Assembly: GCF_001292625.1 (NCBI RefSeq)
Contig: NZ_LAJH01000009.1
Span: 558,001-622,000 of the forward strand
Source: Shimia sp. SK013
GTDB lineage: Bacteria > Pseudomonadota > Alphaproteobacteria > Rhodobacterales > Rhodobacteraceae
DNA: 64,000 bases
Direction of reading: 5' to 3'
Positions within the stretch are counted from its first letter, which is position 1, and every line of letters begins with the position of its first letter. Positions 56,180-64,000 of the stretch are shown one piece after another. The translations under genes were made by a program, and so were the position numbers. The notes beneath the pieces were generated by a model. The model was not told the origin of the DNA and did not search any database. It saw only the letters and a program-made list of their open reading frames with translations.

Positions 56180-56261
56180 CTTCAGTTTCCTTTTCTCGTT
56201 GTCCAATGTTCGCGCGCTTTTTGCCCTGCCCGATACAAAACCGGACAGAGCGGTACTTATC

Positions 56262-57518
56262 TTAGCCCAGCATGTCTGCGGTGATACCGCTATACCAGCC
56301 TTCGCTTTCCATATATGTGGTCTTGCGCACATCGGCGGTCTCGCCGGTCTGCGATATAAACCCGTCCACTTTGGCGATTTTGTCGGCGGTGGCCTCGTAT
56401 GTGGCCCCGACTTTCACACCGTCATCAGGTGCAATCAGCGACCAACAGGTGTTAGAAAACTTGGCAGGGAACACTTTGGATCCAGTCAACGCGCCTCGCA
56501 CCGCATTGGCGCAAACCTTCGCCTGACTGTTGGCGGAAAAACCCGATTTCGGCATGTCACCCTGCGCGCTCGCATCCCCAAGCACATAGACGTCGCCGTC
56601 CGCCTTGGTCGACATGTCCGCCGCATTAACCGGCGCCCAGTTGCCATCGGTCACACCCGCCAGCTCCGCAATACGGCCCGCTTTCATGGCCGGGATCACG
56701 TTACAAACGTCAACCTTGGTCTCTTCGCCATCAATGGTCACGGTCATCGCGTTCGGATCTACCGACACGTTGCCGCCGCCAAAGTCGTCACCAATCCAGT
56801 CGACCATACCCTCATAGTGGTTGGCCCAACCTTCCTGAAACAGCGCCATTTTGGAGAACTTCGGCTTTGGATCCGCCACGATGATTTTCGCGGTTGGATT
56901 GTTCTGCTTCAGGAAGTGCGCAACCATCGATACCCGCTCATATGGCCCCGGAGGGCAACGGAAAGGGTTGGGCGGTGCCACCATGGCGAACACGCCACCT
57001 TCAGGCATCGCCTGCAATTGCGCCTTAAGCAATTCAGACTGCGACCCCGCCTTATAGGCATGTGGCATCGCGTTCTGTGCCGACAGATCCCAGCCTTCAA
57101 CAGCGCCATCAACAAAATCAATGCCGGGGCTAAGGATCAGCTTGTCGTAAGGCAACGTCGCGCCACCAGCCAGCGACACGGTCTTGGCGTCGCGGTCAAC
57201 GCCCACAGCCCAATCATGCACCACGTTCACACCACCGGCGGCAAGCCCGCCATATGTGTGACCGATGTCTTCGATGTCTTTGAAACCACCCAGATAGAGG
57301 TTGGAAAAGAAGCACGTGTAATACTTGCGCGTCGGCTCAATCAGCGTGACGTCAATCGCGCCTTTGCTGTCTTTGGCAATATAGCGCGCCGCTGTTGCAC
57401 CGCCGGCACCACCGCCGACAACGACAACCCGCGGTTTGCCCATCGCGCGAACCATCGGCGCAGACAAAGACGCAGCCGCAGCGGCCGCCCCTAGAAAAGT
57501 CCGTCTGTTCAAAGTCAT
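56262..57518 (-). CDS. soxF: Sulfide dehydrogenase flavoprotein (SoxF/FccB)
   Basis: 418 residues from ATG 57518 with GGGAGG upstream. Tat-like signal NRRTFLGAAAAAA. FAD-binding VVVVGGGAGGATAARYI (31-47), and the redox cysteines Cys69 (KYYTCFFSN) and a C-terminal Cys (FSNTCWSLIAP) expected for flavocytochrome c sulfide dehydrogenase. Oxidises sulfide or regenerates SoxYZ in the periplasm, passing electrons to the SoxE cytochrome. Follows soxE by 29 bases. Confidence 0.93.
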   Translation of the reverse strand: MTLNRRTFLGAAAAAASLSAPMVRAMGKPRVVVVGGGAGGATAARYIAKDSKGAIDVTLIEPTRKYYTCFFSNLYLGGFKDIEDIGHTYGGLAAGGVNVVHDWAVGVDRDAKTVSLAGGATLPYDKLILSPGIDFVDGAVEGWDLSAQNAMPHAYKAGSQSELLKAQLQAMPEGGVFAMVAPPNPFRCPPGPYERVSMVAHFLKQNNPTAKIIVADPKPKFSKMALFQEGWANHYEGMVDWIGDDFGGGNVSVDPNAMTVTIDGEETKVDVCNVIPAMKAGRIAELAGVTDGNWAPVNAADMSTKADGDVYVLGDASAQGDMPKSGFSANSQAKVCANAVRGALTGSKVFPAKFSNTCWSLIAPDDGVKVGATYEATADKIAKVDGFISQTGETADVRKTTYMESEGWYSGITADMLG

Positions 57519-57547
57519 TTTGTTTCCTCCCGTTTTGGTCTTAATGT

Positions 57548-58261
57548 TCACTCTTCCAAGGTCGCGAAATACGCGGCCAGTGCGGCGATCTCCTCATCGC
57601 CAAGCCGTCCCGCAATCATCTGCATCACAGGGTGGATGCGGTGTTTGGATTTGTAGGCATGCATCGCCAGCACGAAGTCTTCTTCCGGCCAAAGCACAAT
57701 GGACGGAATGCCGTCGTCCCCGCCCGCAGACTGGTGGCAGGTGGTGCATTCGCCGCTCAGGTATTGGCCGTATTCAGGATCGCCCTTAAGCGCCAGAATG
57801 GCCGGATCGAGGTCATGATCGACCCCTTGCGCCGTTGGGTCAGCTTCCGGAATATCCGCCGGATTGTCTGAAAACTGACGCAGGTATGCGATCAAATTTG
57901 CACGATCCTCGGCCTTTTCCAGCCCTGGAAAACTCATGCGTGTGCGACTGACCATCGCACGCGGATTTTCCAGAAACGCGTCCAGTGACTCCGCGTGCCA
58001 CACAAGCCCGCCGCCCCCGATGCGCTGGAAACCTTTGGAGTAGTTGAACTCCTCATAGGTTGCGGCCTTGCGCCCGAACAAACCGTTCAAATGCGGCCCA
58101 ATCCGATGCTCTGCCCCCTTGCCAACCTGATGACAGCCCTTGCATTTTTTGAACACCTTGGCACCCGCATCGACGTTGCCGCCCTGCGCAAACGCGGCAC
58201 CGCCCAGCGTCGCCAAACCGGCAACGAGGGCGGCCCCGAGGATCTGTTTCACGCGGACCAT
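57548..58261 (-). CDS. soxE: SoxE di-heme cytochrome c
   Basis: 237 residues, signal peptide 1-25 (AAFAQ). Two c-type heme sites: CKGCH (40-44) with the matching Met in MSFPGL, and CTTCH (172-176). The N-terminal half resembles cytochrome c550/SoxD; the second half is the FccA-like domain. Electron acceptor of SoxF in the periplasm. 1-base gap to soxD. Confidence 0.92.
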   Translation of the reverse strand: MVRVKQILGAALVAGLATLGGAAFAQGGNVDAGAKVFKKCKGCHQVGKGAEHRIGPHLNGLFGRKAATYEEFNYSKGFQRIGGGGLVWHAESLDAFLENPRAMVSRTRMSFPGLEKAEDRANLIAYLRQFSDNPADIPEADPTAQGVDHDLDPAILALKGDPEYGQYLSGECTTCHQSAGGDDGIPSIVLWPEEDFVLAMHAYKSKHRIHPVMQMIAGRLGDEEIAALAAYFATLEE

Positions 58262-58262
58262 A

Positions 58263-59297
58263 TCAGTCGTCTACGCTCTTGAGGTATTCGATGATCGCGG
58301 CCACGTCGGCCTCTTTCTTGAGACCGGCAAAGCTCATCTTGGTGCCTTTCAGATAGGCCTTGGGCTTGGTCAGGAACGCGGCCATCTCGGCTTCGTCCCA
58401 CATACGGCCTTCTTCCGCGGCGGCTTTGAACACCTTGGAGTATTTGAAGCCGTCAATCGACGCAAAGCCACGCCCCATGATGCCATTGAGCACCGGACCG
58501 GTCTTGTTCTTTGCCTTGGCGCCAACCTGGTGACAGGCCTTGCACTTTTTAAAGACCTTTTCGCCTTTCTTGACCAACTCGGGATCCAGCGCCGCCACGG
58601 CCTCAACAGGTGCCGCTTCTTCAGCCACCTCTTCCACTACAGCCGCAGCTTGCTCTTCGCCCTCAGCCGCGCCTTCATCCGGCGTTACATCCAGAATGGA
58701 CGCACGCATGGTGATCTCCACGCTTTCCTTACAATCCGTCATGCACGGCTCAACCCGCCACATCGGATACTCCACAGCAGCGCGGTCATCCTGAATAAAA
58801 CCACCCTGATTGTGCATTTCAAACTCCGCGAAATTCTCGTGGCTCAGTTCAAAATCATCGTCCACCAGATCGTTGGAATACAGGATATAGGCCACGATGG
58901 CGTATACCTCGTCCTCGGTCAGCGTCTGCGCCGCACCAAACGGCATAGAGCGGTTCACATAGTCCCACACAGTCGACAGATACGGCCAATAGCTTCCGAC
59001 CGTCTTGACCGGATCTTTGTCCGCCAACGTGTCAAATCCCCCAGCCAGAACCGGCCAGTTGTCGACGCCTTCAGCAAAATCACCGTGGCAGGATGCACAT
59101 TTCTCGGCAAAGACTTCCTCACCAGTGAACGCGTCCCCACGGCCTTCAGGCAAGCCCCGACCATCGGGCAGCACATCAATGTCCCACGCCGCGATCTCTT
59201 CGGGCAACGCAGGCCGTCCAAGACCCAGTGAATCGCCCGCAACAGCCGGGCTTGCCATCATCAAAGCAGCGGCAGAAACCTTAAGAAACTTCGACAT
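58263..59297 (-). CDS. soxD: SoxD di-heme cytochrome c, sulfane dehydrogenase subunit
   Basis: 344 residues with a signal peptide (1-20). Heme sites CASCH (67-71) and CKACH (252-256), the latter with GRGFASIDGFKYSKVF and TKMSFAGLKK. An Ala/Glu-rich linker (about 208-235) separates the two domains, as usual for SoxD. It takes electrons from SoxC when sulfane sulfur on SoxY is oxidised. Overlaps soxC by 17 bases. Confidence 0.95.
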   Translation of the reverse strand: MSKFLKVSAAALMMASPAVAGDSLGLGRPALPEEIAAWDIDVLPDGRGLPEGRGDAFTGEEVFAEKCASCHGDFAEGVDNWPVLAGGFDTLADKDPVKTVGSYWPYLSTVWDYVNRSMPFGAAQTLTEDEVYAIVAYILYSNDLVDDDFELSHENFAEFEMHNQGGFIQDDRAAVEYPMWRVEPCMTDCKESVEITMRASILDVTPDEGAAEGEEQAAAVVEEVAEEAAPVEAVAALDPELVKKGEKVFKKCKACHQVGAKAKNKTGPVLNGIMGRGFASIDGFKYSKVFKAAAEEGRMWDEAEMAAFLTKPKAYLKGTKMSFAGLKKEADVAAIIEYLKSVDD

Positions 59298-60558
59298 TTT
59301 CCGCCTCCCCTTTGGCGTTCAGATACCAAGTCTGGATACAATTGTTGTGATAGATTGAGTTCTCGCCACGCACTTCGCGCAGCTGGTCTTTGGTCGGCTG
59401 CACATAACCGGTCTCGTCCATGGCGCGCGCCTGCAACAACCAGTCCTCGCCCTGCCAATCTGTGTCGAGATAGAACCGCGTCAGCGCTTTGCGGTCGCCT
59501 TGCGTGGTGCCCAATCGCGCACTTTCCCAAGTCTTGCCGCCATCTTTGGAGACATCCACACGGGTGATGCGACCATGACCGGACCATGCCAGACCCGAAA
59601 TCACCAACGGGCCGTGGCCATGTTTGATCGGCATCTGCGGGCTTGGTGAGGTTATGACCGACTTGGCATCCATCTCCCACGTCCATTTGCGCGCGGTGCC
59701 GTTTTCCATGACATCAGTGTATTTGCTGGTCTCTTCGCGGCTTTCCACGGCGGCGTCTGTCACTTCGATGCGACGCAGCCACTTGATCCACATGTTGCCT
59801 TCCCAACCGGGAACCACAAGCCGCACCGGATACCCGTGCTCTTTACGCAAAGCCTCGCCGTTTGCCTTGAACGCCACAAGCACATCGTCCAGCGCTTTTT
59901 CCATCGGAATCGAGCGCCCGTTGGAGCTTGCATCCGCGCCCTCGACATAGACCCATTTGTCCGCAAGATCGCCGGCTGCACCCAGACCTGCTTCGTTCAG
60001 CAGCGCCCGCAACGAAATGCCGGAATATTCCATGTTGTGGATCATGCCATGCGTGAACTGCACACCATTCAGCTGCGCACCCGCCCATTCCATACCGGTG
60101 TTCGCTGCGCATTCGCAGAAATAAACGTGGTTTTCACGCGGGAACCGCTCAAGATCCTCATAGGTGAACACCAGCGGCTGATCGACCAAACCGTTGATCA
60201 TCAAACGGTAGTCATCTTTCTTCAGCTCGATAGCACCCGAGTGATGGCGCTCAAACGCACAGCCCTGCGGCGTAATCGTACCATCCAGCGCGTGAATGGG
60301 CGTAAAGTTGATCGACGAAATCGGATCCGCCGTCAGCCACGGCACATTGCGCCGCACCACGTCACTCTCAAACTCAATCGGCAGGCCATAGGGCGTTTCA
60401 TCGACGCCTTCGCCGGTGAACGACGCCCAATCCTGCACTTCTGTGATCAGCGGGTCCGGTGTGCCCGCACTTGCAGCTCCCGCTGCCGTTCCTACCACCG
60501 CGGCGGCGCCCCCTTTCAGGAAGGCGCGGCGCGACGTGTTATTCAACTCATCAGCCAT
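59281..60558 (-). CDS. soxC: SoxC molybdenum sulfane dehydrogenase subunit
   Basis: 425 residues from ATG 60558 (GAGGG before it); the longer frame to 60702 overlaps soxB and is not needed. Tat signal SRRAFLKGGAAA. Sulfite-oxidase fold: molybdopterin ligand Cys in HVYFCECAANTGMEW, then HGMIHNMEYSGI, and a C-terminal dimerisation domain (SGLAWSGHGRITRVDVSKDGG region). With SoxD removes six electrons from the SoxY-bound sulfur. Its presence means complete oxidation of thiosulfate to sulfate without stored sulfur globules. Confidence 0.96.
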   Translation of the reverse strand: MADELNNTSRRAFLKGGAAAVVGTAAGAASAGTPDPLITEVQDWASFTGEGVDETPYGLPIEFESDVVRRNVPWLTADPISSINFTPIHALDGTITPQGCAFERHHSGAIELKKDDYRLMINGLVDQPLVFTYEDLERFPRENHVYFCECAANTGMEWAGAQLNGVQFTHGMIHNMEYSGISLRALLNEAGLGAAGDLADKWVYVEGADASSNGRSIPMEKALDDVLVAFKANGEALRKEHGYPVRLVVPGWEGNMWIKWLRRIEVTDAAVESREETSKYTDVMENGTARKWTWEMDAKSVITSPSPQMPIKHGHGPLVISGLAWSGHGRITRVDVSKDGGKTWESARLGTTQGDRKALTRFYLDTDWQGEDWLLQARAMDETGYVQPTKDQLREVRGENSIYHNNCIQTWYLNAKGEAENVEVS

Positions 60559-60578
60559 CGTGACTTTACCCTCTTGCC

Positions 60579-62276
60579 TTAAACACCGACCACGTCGACG
60601 CTGTTGTTCTCCTGCACCGTGACGGTGCCCTGTTTGCGAATGTGATTTTCCACGACATCCCAGATCTGCGGACCCTCGGTGCCTTCGTTGACACTGGCCC
60701 AACCGGCCACAACGTAGGACTTCGCCGGATCAATCAACTCACCGGTTTTCAGCAAGGTCATATTGCTGATCCGCTCGCCCTGCGGCTTGTTGATGTCGAT
60801 GCGGTAGCCCAGACCACCGGTGCGCACCATGTCGCCACCCTGCTGGTAATAAGGGTCCGGATTAAAGATGTTGTCAGCCACATCTTCCAGAATGACCTTG
60901 ATGAATTCACCTGTCATTTCCGAGCGATAGGCCTCTCCATACGTCATCGAAGTGACGTTCCAGATGTCCTCGCGGGTGATCTCTTGGCCCGGGATCAAGC
61001 TTGGACCCCACCGCACGCCGGGGCTCATTGCGATCTCTGCGTCACGCTCCGAAATCAGCGCATCACAAATCAGATCATCCCACGACCCGTTGAAATTCCC
61101 ACGACGATACAAAAGCGAGTCCGTCTTGCCGATCACCTCGGCCATCTCCGCCTCATAAGGCGCGCGCTGCACGTCAATCAGCTTGGACACCTCGGCATCC
61201 GGCGTGATCACATCCGAGAAAATCGGGATCAACTTGTGGCGATATCCCATCATCCGGCCGTCGCGCACATCCAGATCGATGCGGCTCACGAATTTGCCGT
61301 TGGATCCCGACGGCACGACAATGGTCGATCCCGCCACCACCGGTTCCGGCAGGGCATCATGGGTGTGACCCGACAGGATCACGTCGATGCCCCGAACCTT
61401 TGTGGCCATCTTCTTGTCCACGTCAAAACCGTTGTGAGACAGCACAACAACGCAATCCGCGCCCTTGGCCTTCACCTCATCAACCATCTTCTGCATATGC
61501 GCATCGCGAATGCCAAAGCTGTATTCGGGGAACATCCAGCCGGGGTTGGCAATCGGCATATACGGGAAGGCCTGCCCGATCACGGCGATCTTGGCGCCAC
61601 CGCGCTCAAAGAATGTATAGGGCGGGAACAGCTCGGCAGGTTCATCCCACTCGCTGTCAAAAATGTTCTGGCCCAACGCCGCGAACGGCAAGTTTTCAAC
61701 GATTTCGTTGACGCGGTCGCTGCCCAGCGTGAACTCCCAGTGGAATGTCATCGCGTCCGGCTTCAGCGCGTTCATCACGTTGACCATGTCTTGGCCCTGC
61801 GTTTGATAGCAGGTATAGCTGCCATGCCATGTGTCGCCGCCATCCAACAACAGCGCATCGGGGCGATCAGCCCGAATGGCGTTGATCACCGTCGCAACAC
61901 GGTCCAGCCCGCCGACACGGCCATAACCCTGCGCAAGAGAAGAGAAATCACCAGCGCTGAGCGCGTAATGCGAGGGGGAGTTTTCCTCAATGCCATAGGC
62001 TTTGCGGAAGTCAGCGCCGGTGATGTGCGGAACCGCGCCTTTGTTGCCGCCCACCCCGATATTGACCGAAGGTTCGCGAAAATAGATCGGCTTCATCTGC
62101 GCGTGAATGTCGGTTATGTGGATCAACGAAACGTTGCCGTAGGTCTGAAACTCCAACAGCTGATCCTGCGTCAACGCCTGCTGTGCCGCCAATCGCGCCC
62201 AATTACCAAAACCGGATGCGCCGACCAAAGCCGAAGCCGCCATCCCTACTTGCAGAAAGTCACGACGCGAGATCAT
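60579..62276 (-). CDS. soxB: SoxB thiosulfohydrolase
   Basis: 565 residues. Tat signal MISRRDFLQVG. Calcineurin-like/5'-nucleotidase fold with the di-manganese ligands in HITDIHAQ, DGGDTWHGS, LSHNGFDVD and SGHTHDA. Hydrolyses sulfate from cysteine-S-thiosulfonate on SoxY. AGGAAAA precedes the start. It is separated from soxA by a terminator and a perfect ATTC-N8-GAAT site, so it may head a second transcript soxBCDEF. Confidence 0.98.
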   Translation of the reverse strand: MISRRDFLQVGMAASALVGASGFGNWARLAAQQALTQDQLLEFQTYGNVSLIHITDIHAQMKPIYFREPSVNIGVGGNKGAVPHITGADFRKAYGIEENSPSHYALSAGDFSSLAQGYGRVGGLDRVATVINAIRADRPDALLLDGGDTWHGSYTCYQTQGQDMVNVMNALKPDAMTFHWEFTLGSDRVNEIVENLPFAALGQNIFDSEWDEPAELFPPYTFFERGGAKIAVIGQAFPYMPIANPGWMFPEYSFGIRDAHMQKMVDEVKAKGADCVVVLSHNGFDVDKKMATKVRGIDVILSGHTHDALPEPVVAGSTIVVPSGSNGKFVSRIDLDVRDGRMMGYRHKLIPIFSDVITPDAEVSKLIDVQRAPYEAEMAEVIGKTDSLLYRRGNFNGSWDDLICDALISERDAEIAMSPGVRWGPSLIPGQEITREDIWNVTSMTYGEAYRSEMTGEFIKVILEDVADNIFNPDPYYQQGGDMVRTGGLGYRIDINKPQGERISNMTLLKTGELIDPAKSYVVAGWASVNEGTEGPQIWDVVENHIRKQGTVTVQENNSVDVVGV

Positions 62277-62292
62277 CAGACCGATTTTCCTT

Positions 62293-62310
62293 ATATTCGA
62301 ATATGTGAAT
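62293..62310. promoter_or_regulatory. Putative SqrR/SoxR-type operator upstream of soxB
   Basis: ATTC (62295-62298), eight bases, GAAT (62307-62310) is an exact match to the ATTC-N8-GAAT motif described for the persulfide-sensing ArsR-family repressor SqrR of Rhodobacter capsulatus. A 12-base perfect palindrome ATATTCGAATAT (62293-62304) overlaps it. It is 17-34 bases before the soxB ATG, next to the ribosome-binding site. The regulator gene is not in the window. Confidence 0.6.
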
Positions 62311-62321
62311 GCGTTAGTCGT

Positions 62322-62350
62322 AAAAAGAGGCCCGACACTCCGGGCCTCTT
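62322..62350 (-). terminator. Terminator between soxA and soxB
   Basis: AAGAGGCCCG-N6-CGGGCCTCTT, 10-base perfect stem, followed on the minus strand by three more T, 6 bases after the soxA stop. It should reduce or stop soxYZA transcription before soxB. Confidence 0.82.
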
Positions 62351-62355
62351 AAACC

Positions 62356-63210
62356 TTAGTTGCGGACCGAAGGGCCCTCAACGCTCAACCCATTGCCGCG
62401 GGAGGCGACATAGAGTTCAAGCGCGATGAATTCTGGCGAACCGGGCTTGAACGTATGCGCCCGTGTGTCCCGCACGCAGCCTTTAAAGCGGGCGTGCACA
62501 GAATTCAGTTTGGTGTTTTTCAGACGATAGGTCGGAAAGCCATTGATCTGACCCTGGCTCAAGTGGTCCGCCCGGATCATGTTGCCATAGTTGTCCTCGT
62601 GGCAGTTCGCACAGGACAATTCCAACTGACCATAGCGGGTATAGTAGATCTCTTTACCCTGCTCCCATGTCTCTTGCGCCGGACCGTCGATTGCCACGCT
62701 GATCGGCATGCCCCGGCTGACCGAAGACAGCAAACCCACCATCGCGGCCATGTCGCCACCGGTGTATTTCAAAGGCTCAGCACCCATCTGGTTTTCGCGG
62801 CAGTCGTTGATTTGCATCTCCAGCGTGCGCACTTCGCCCGCGCCTTCGTTCCACTTGGGATAGACCGCGCGAACGCCCTTAAGGTTTTCCACGTCCTCAT
62901 GGCAGCTCGCGCAGGCTTTGCCCTCTGTGCCTTCGGGCTTGTTCCAGTCTTCACCGGCTGTCTCGACAAAGATCATGGCCGGGTTGTCAAAGTCGTCCAT
63001 CTGAAACGCTTGCGTTTCATCAGACCGGAACCGCCAGCCGGAATACACCGTGTCGACGTATTCCAGATGCTCCGGCGCCGCCGCCTCGGTTACCATCTCG
63101 ATTTCACCGTTCACAACCAACTGGTCGTCATCGGCGTCCGCGAAAGCCGTTGTGGCAGCCATCGCAGCCACAACAGTCAATGTGCCGGCATATGTTTTTG
63201 CTCGCTTCAC
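62356..63210 (-). CDS. soxA: SoxA di-heme cytochrome c, L-cysteine S-thiosulfotransferase subunit
   Basis: 284 residues from GTG 63210, with GGGAGGAGATC directly before it; the frame runs 8 codons further without a site. Signal peptide about 1-25. Heme sites CASCH (100-104) and CANCH (200-204), and the active-site persulfide Cys245 in FKGCVRDTRAH. With SoxX it links thiosulfate to SoxY. soxX is not in the window and is expected beyond the right edge. 26 bases after soxZ. Confidence 0.96.
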   Translation of the reverse strand: MKRAKTYAGTLTVVAAMAATTAFADADDDQLVVNGEIEMVTEAAAPEHLEYVDTVYSGWRFRSDETQAFQMDDFDNPAMIFVETAGEDWNKPEGTEGKACASCHEDVENLKGVRAVYPKWNEGAGEVRTLEMQINDCRENQMGAEPLKYTGGDMAAMVGLLSSVSRGMPISVAIDGPAQETWEQGKEIYYTRYGQLELSCANCHEDNYGNMIRADHLSQGQINGFPTYRLKNTKLNSVHARFKGCVRDTRAHTFKPGSPEFIALELYVASRGNGLSVEGPSVRN

Positions 63211-63236
63211 GTGATCTCCTCCCTTTTTCCCCAAGA

Positions 63237-63566
63237 TCAGCTGACAGCGATCTGTTTGGCTGTTTCGTAGACGTCACCGTCATCGTCGTACCAAGTGAAC
63301 TTGAACTCGCCGCTTTCCGGCACAGTCGCGTCAAACTGGAAATAGGGGTTTGTCGAAATCGCCGGCTCTAACGTGACGTCGATCACGTTCTGGCCATTAA
63401 AATCGACCACGAAGCGGTTGATGATCGAGCGCGGGATCAGATTGCCGTCGCCGTCCTTGCGCTGGCCGCTTTCCATTTTGTGGCTGATCAGCGTTTTGAT
63501 GGTGATCTCATCGCCCGCAGCAGCTGTTTTCGGGACTTTGACGCGGGGTTTTACTCCAGATGCCAT
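63237..63566 (-). CDS. soxZ: SoxZ sulfur-carrier subunit
   Basis: 109 residues from ATG 63566 (GGAGAG upstream). Immunoglobulin-like partner of SoxY. Family parts: PRVKVPKTAAAGDEITIKTLISHKMESG-type start (7-34) and FTWYDDDGDVYE near the end. No signal peptide; exported with SoxY by the Tat route. Follows soxY by 36 bases. Confidence 0.96.
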   Translation of the reverse strand: MASGVKPRVKVPKTAAAGDEITIKTLISHKMESGQRKDGDGNLIPRSIINRFVVDFNGQNVIDVTLEPAISTNPYFQFDATVPESGEFKFTWYDDDGDVYETAKQIAVS

Positions 63567-63602
63567 GATATCTCTCCTTCCCAAATAAGGGGTGTCTCTG
63601 GA

Positions 63603-64000
63603 TCAGCCGCCGCAGCCGCCGATGGTCACTTTTACGTTGGCCATTGCCTTCTGGAAGGAACCGTCTTCCATTTGCGCAAGCGCCACCACATTCTGGGTCT
63701 TTGCCAACCGGATCCGCGTCGACGCCGAGCGTGTCGCATTCAACGGACCAAAATTCACAGTTGCAACGGCAGGCGTCGGGTTGCCGTCCGCAAAAATCAC
63801 AACCATCGCAGCACCCGGCGCGCTGACCTCGATTGGCACCGTGTTGCCGTTTTCCGCAATTTCCGGGGCTGTCACCACCAGATCACCCGCGCCCACATCG
63901 GCGCCGGCGGTGATCTTGGCAATTTCATCATCAGTCAGGGAGGCCATTGCCGGGCTTACGCCCAGTGCAGTCAGACCCATTCCGACCGATCCCATGACAA
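63603..64000 (-). CDS. soxY: SoxY sulfur-carrier protein, 5' end off the window
   Basis: At least 132 residues; the start lies beyond the right edge, and the visible beginning (GSVGMGLTALGVSPAMASL) is the end of a Tat-type signal peptide with cleavage near AMA. The C-terminal VKVTIGGCGG carries the Cys on the swinging arm that binds the sulfur substrate. Carrier of all intermediates of the Sox cycle. First visible gene of soxYZA. Confidence 0.95.
   Translation of the reverse strand, partial: VMGSVGMGLTALGVSPAMASLTDDEIAKITAGADVGAGDLVVTAPEIAENGNTVPIEVSAPGAAMVVIFADGNPTPAVATVNFGPLNATRSASTRIRLAKTQNVVALAQMEDGSFQKAMANVKVTIGGCGG

Noticed and set aside
56199..57494. 431-codon plus-strand open frame
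   Set aside because: Antisense to soxF.
60642..62429. 595-codon plus-strand open frame
   Set aside because: Antisense shadow of soxB, which has full family motifs; long antisense frames are common at this GC.
1..64000. CRISPR arrays, tRNA or rRNA genes, IS elements
   Set aside because: No regularly spaced repeats, cloverleaf-like GTTCGA segments or transposase-like frames were seen in the intergenic regions.

Overview
The window reads as a chromosomal segment of an alphaproteobacterium of the family Rhodobacteraceae, most likely the marine Roseobacter group. The basis is moderately high GC, a complete-order RcGTA-type gene transfer agent (GTA) cluster, a lithotrophic sox cluster, a PDH operon with a lipoyl domain fused to E1-beta, and DUF924/DUF455/DUF3179 genes. 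No 16S, tRNA, IS element or CRISPR array was seen, so species cannot be given.

Left part (1-28,100) is core metabolism. lpdA is cut by the left edge. It is followed by DUF924, sulfotransferase and MFS genes, then an AsmA-like giant gene with queA. Next come a Bcp peroxiredoxin with a DUF455 ferritin-like protein, an M23 peptidase overlapping a bactofilin (cell shape), aqpZ, an orphan ATP-grasp-like protein, a HlyD-type adaptor with a small membrane partner, DUF3179, and two overlapping cyclophilins. Then follow pgk, class I aldolase, an AidB-like dehydrogenase, ftsB, pdhA-pdhB-(small unknown ORF)-pdhC and cysE.

Middle part (28,197-41,980, all minus strand) is a GTA structural cluster, gp1 to gp15. 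Its order is canonical and most genes are intact. Four key genes carry lesions: an in-frame TAA splits the large terminase, a 1-base frameshift disrupts the prohead protease, the major capsid protein appears to lack about 65-70 internal residues, and an in-frame TAG removes the last 223 residues of the gp15 host-specificity protein. This looks like a recently inactivated GTA.

Right-middle part (42,165-52,425) holds mltG, fabF, acpP, fabG, fabD, then rpsF-rpsR-rplI, a lytic transglycosylase and tig. Between fabF and acpP lies about 1 kb of low-GC sequence. It contains a degenerate second acpP 3' end and a secreted-protein gene interrupted by an in-frame TAA.

Right part (52,689-64,000) is sulfur oxidation. 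Two metallo-beta-lactamase-fold genes (SoxG/SoxH type) and a SoxT/YedE transporter run on the plus strand. They converge on the minus-strand run soxY(partial)-Z-A-B-C-D-E-F-DUF302. SoxYZ carries the sulfur substrate, SoxAX couples it, SoxB hydrolyses off sulfate and SoxCD oxidises the sulfane sulfur. A terminator sits between soxA and soxB. Between that terminator and soxB is a perfect ATTC-N8-GAAT site, the motif reported for the persulfide-responsive ArsR repressor SqrR, and a near match precedes the plus-strand sox genes. This suggests polysulfide-controlled, segmented expression.
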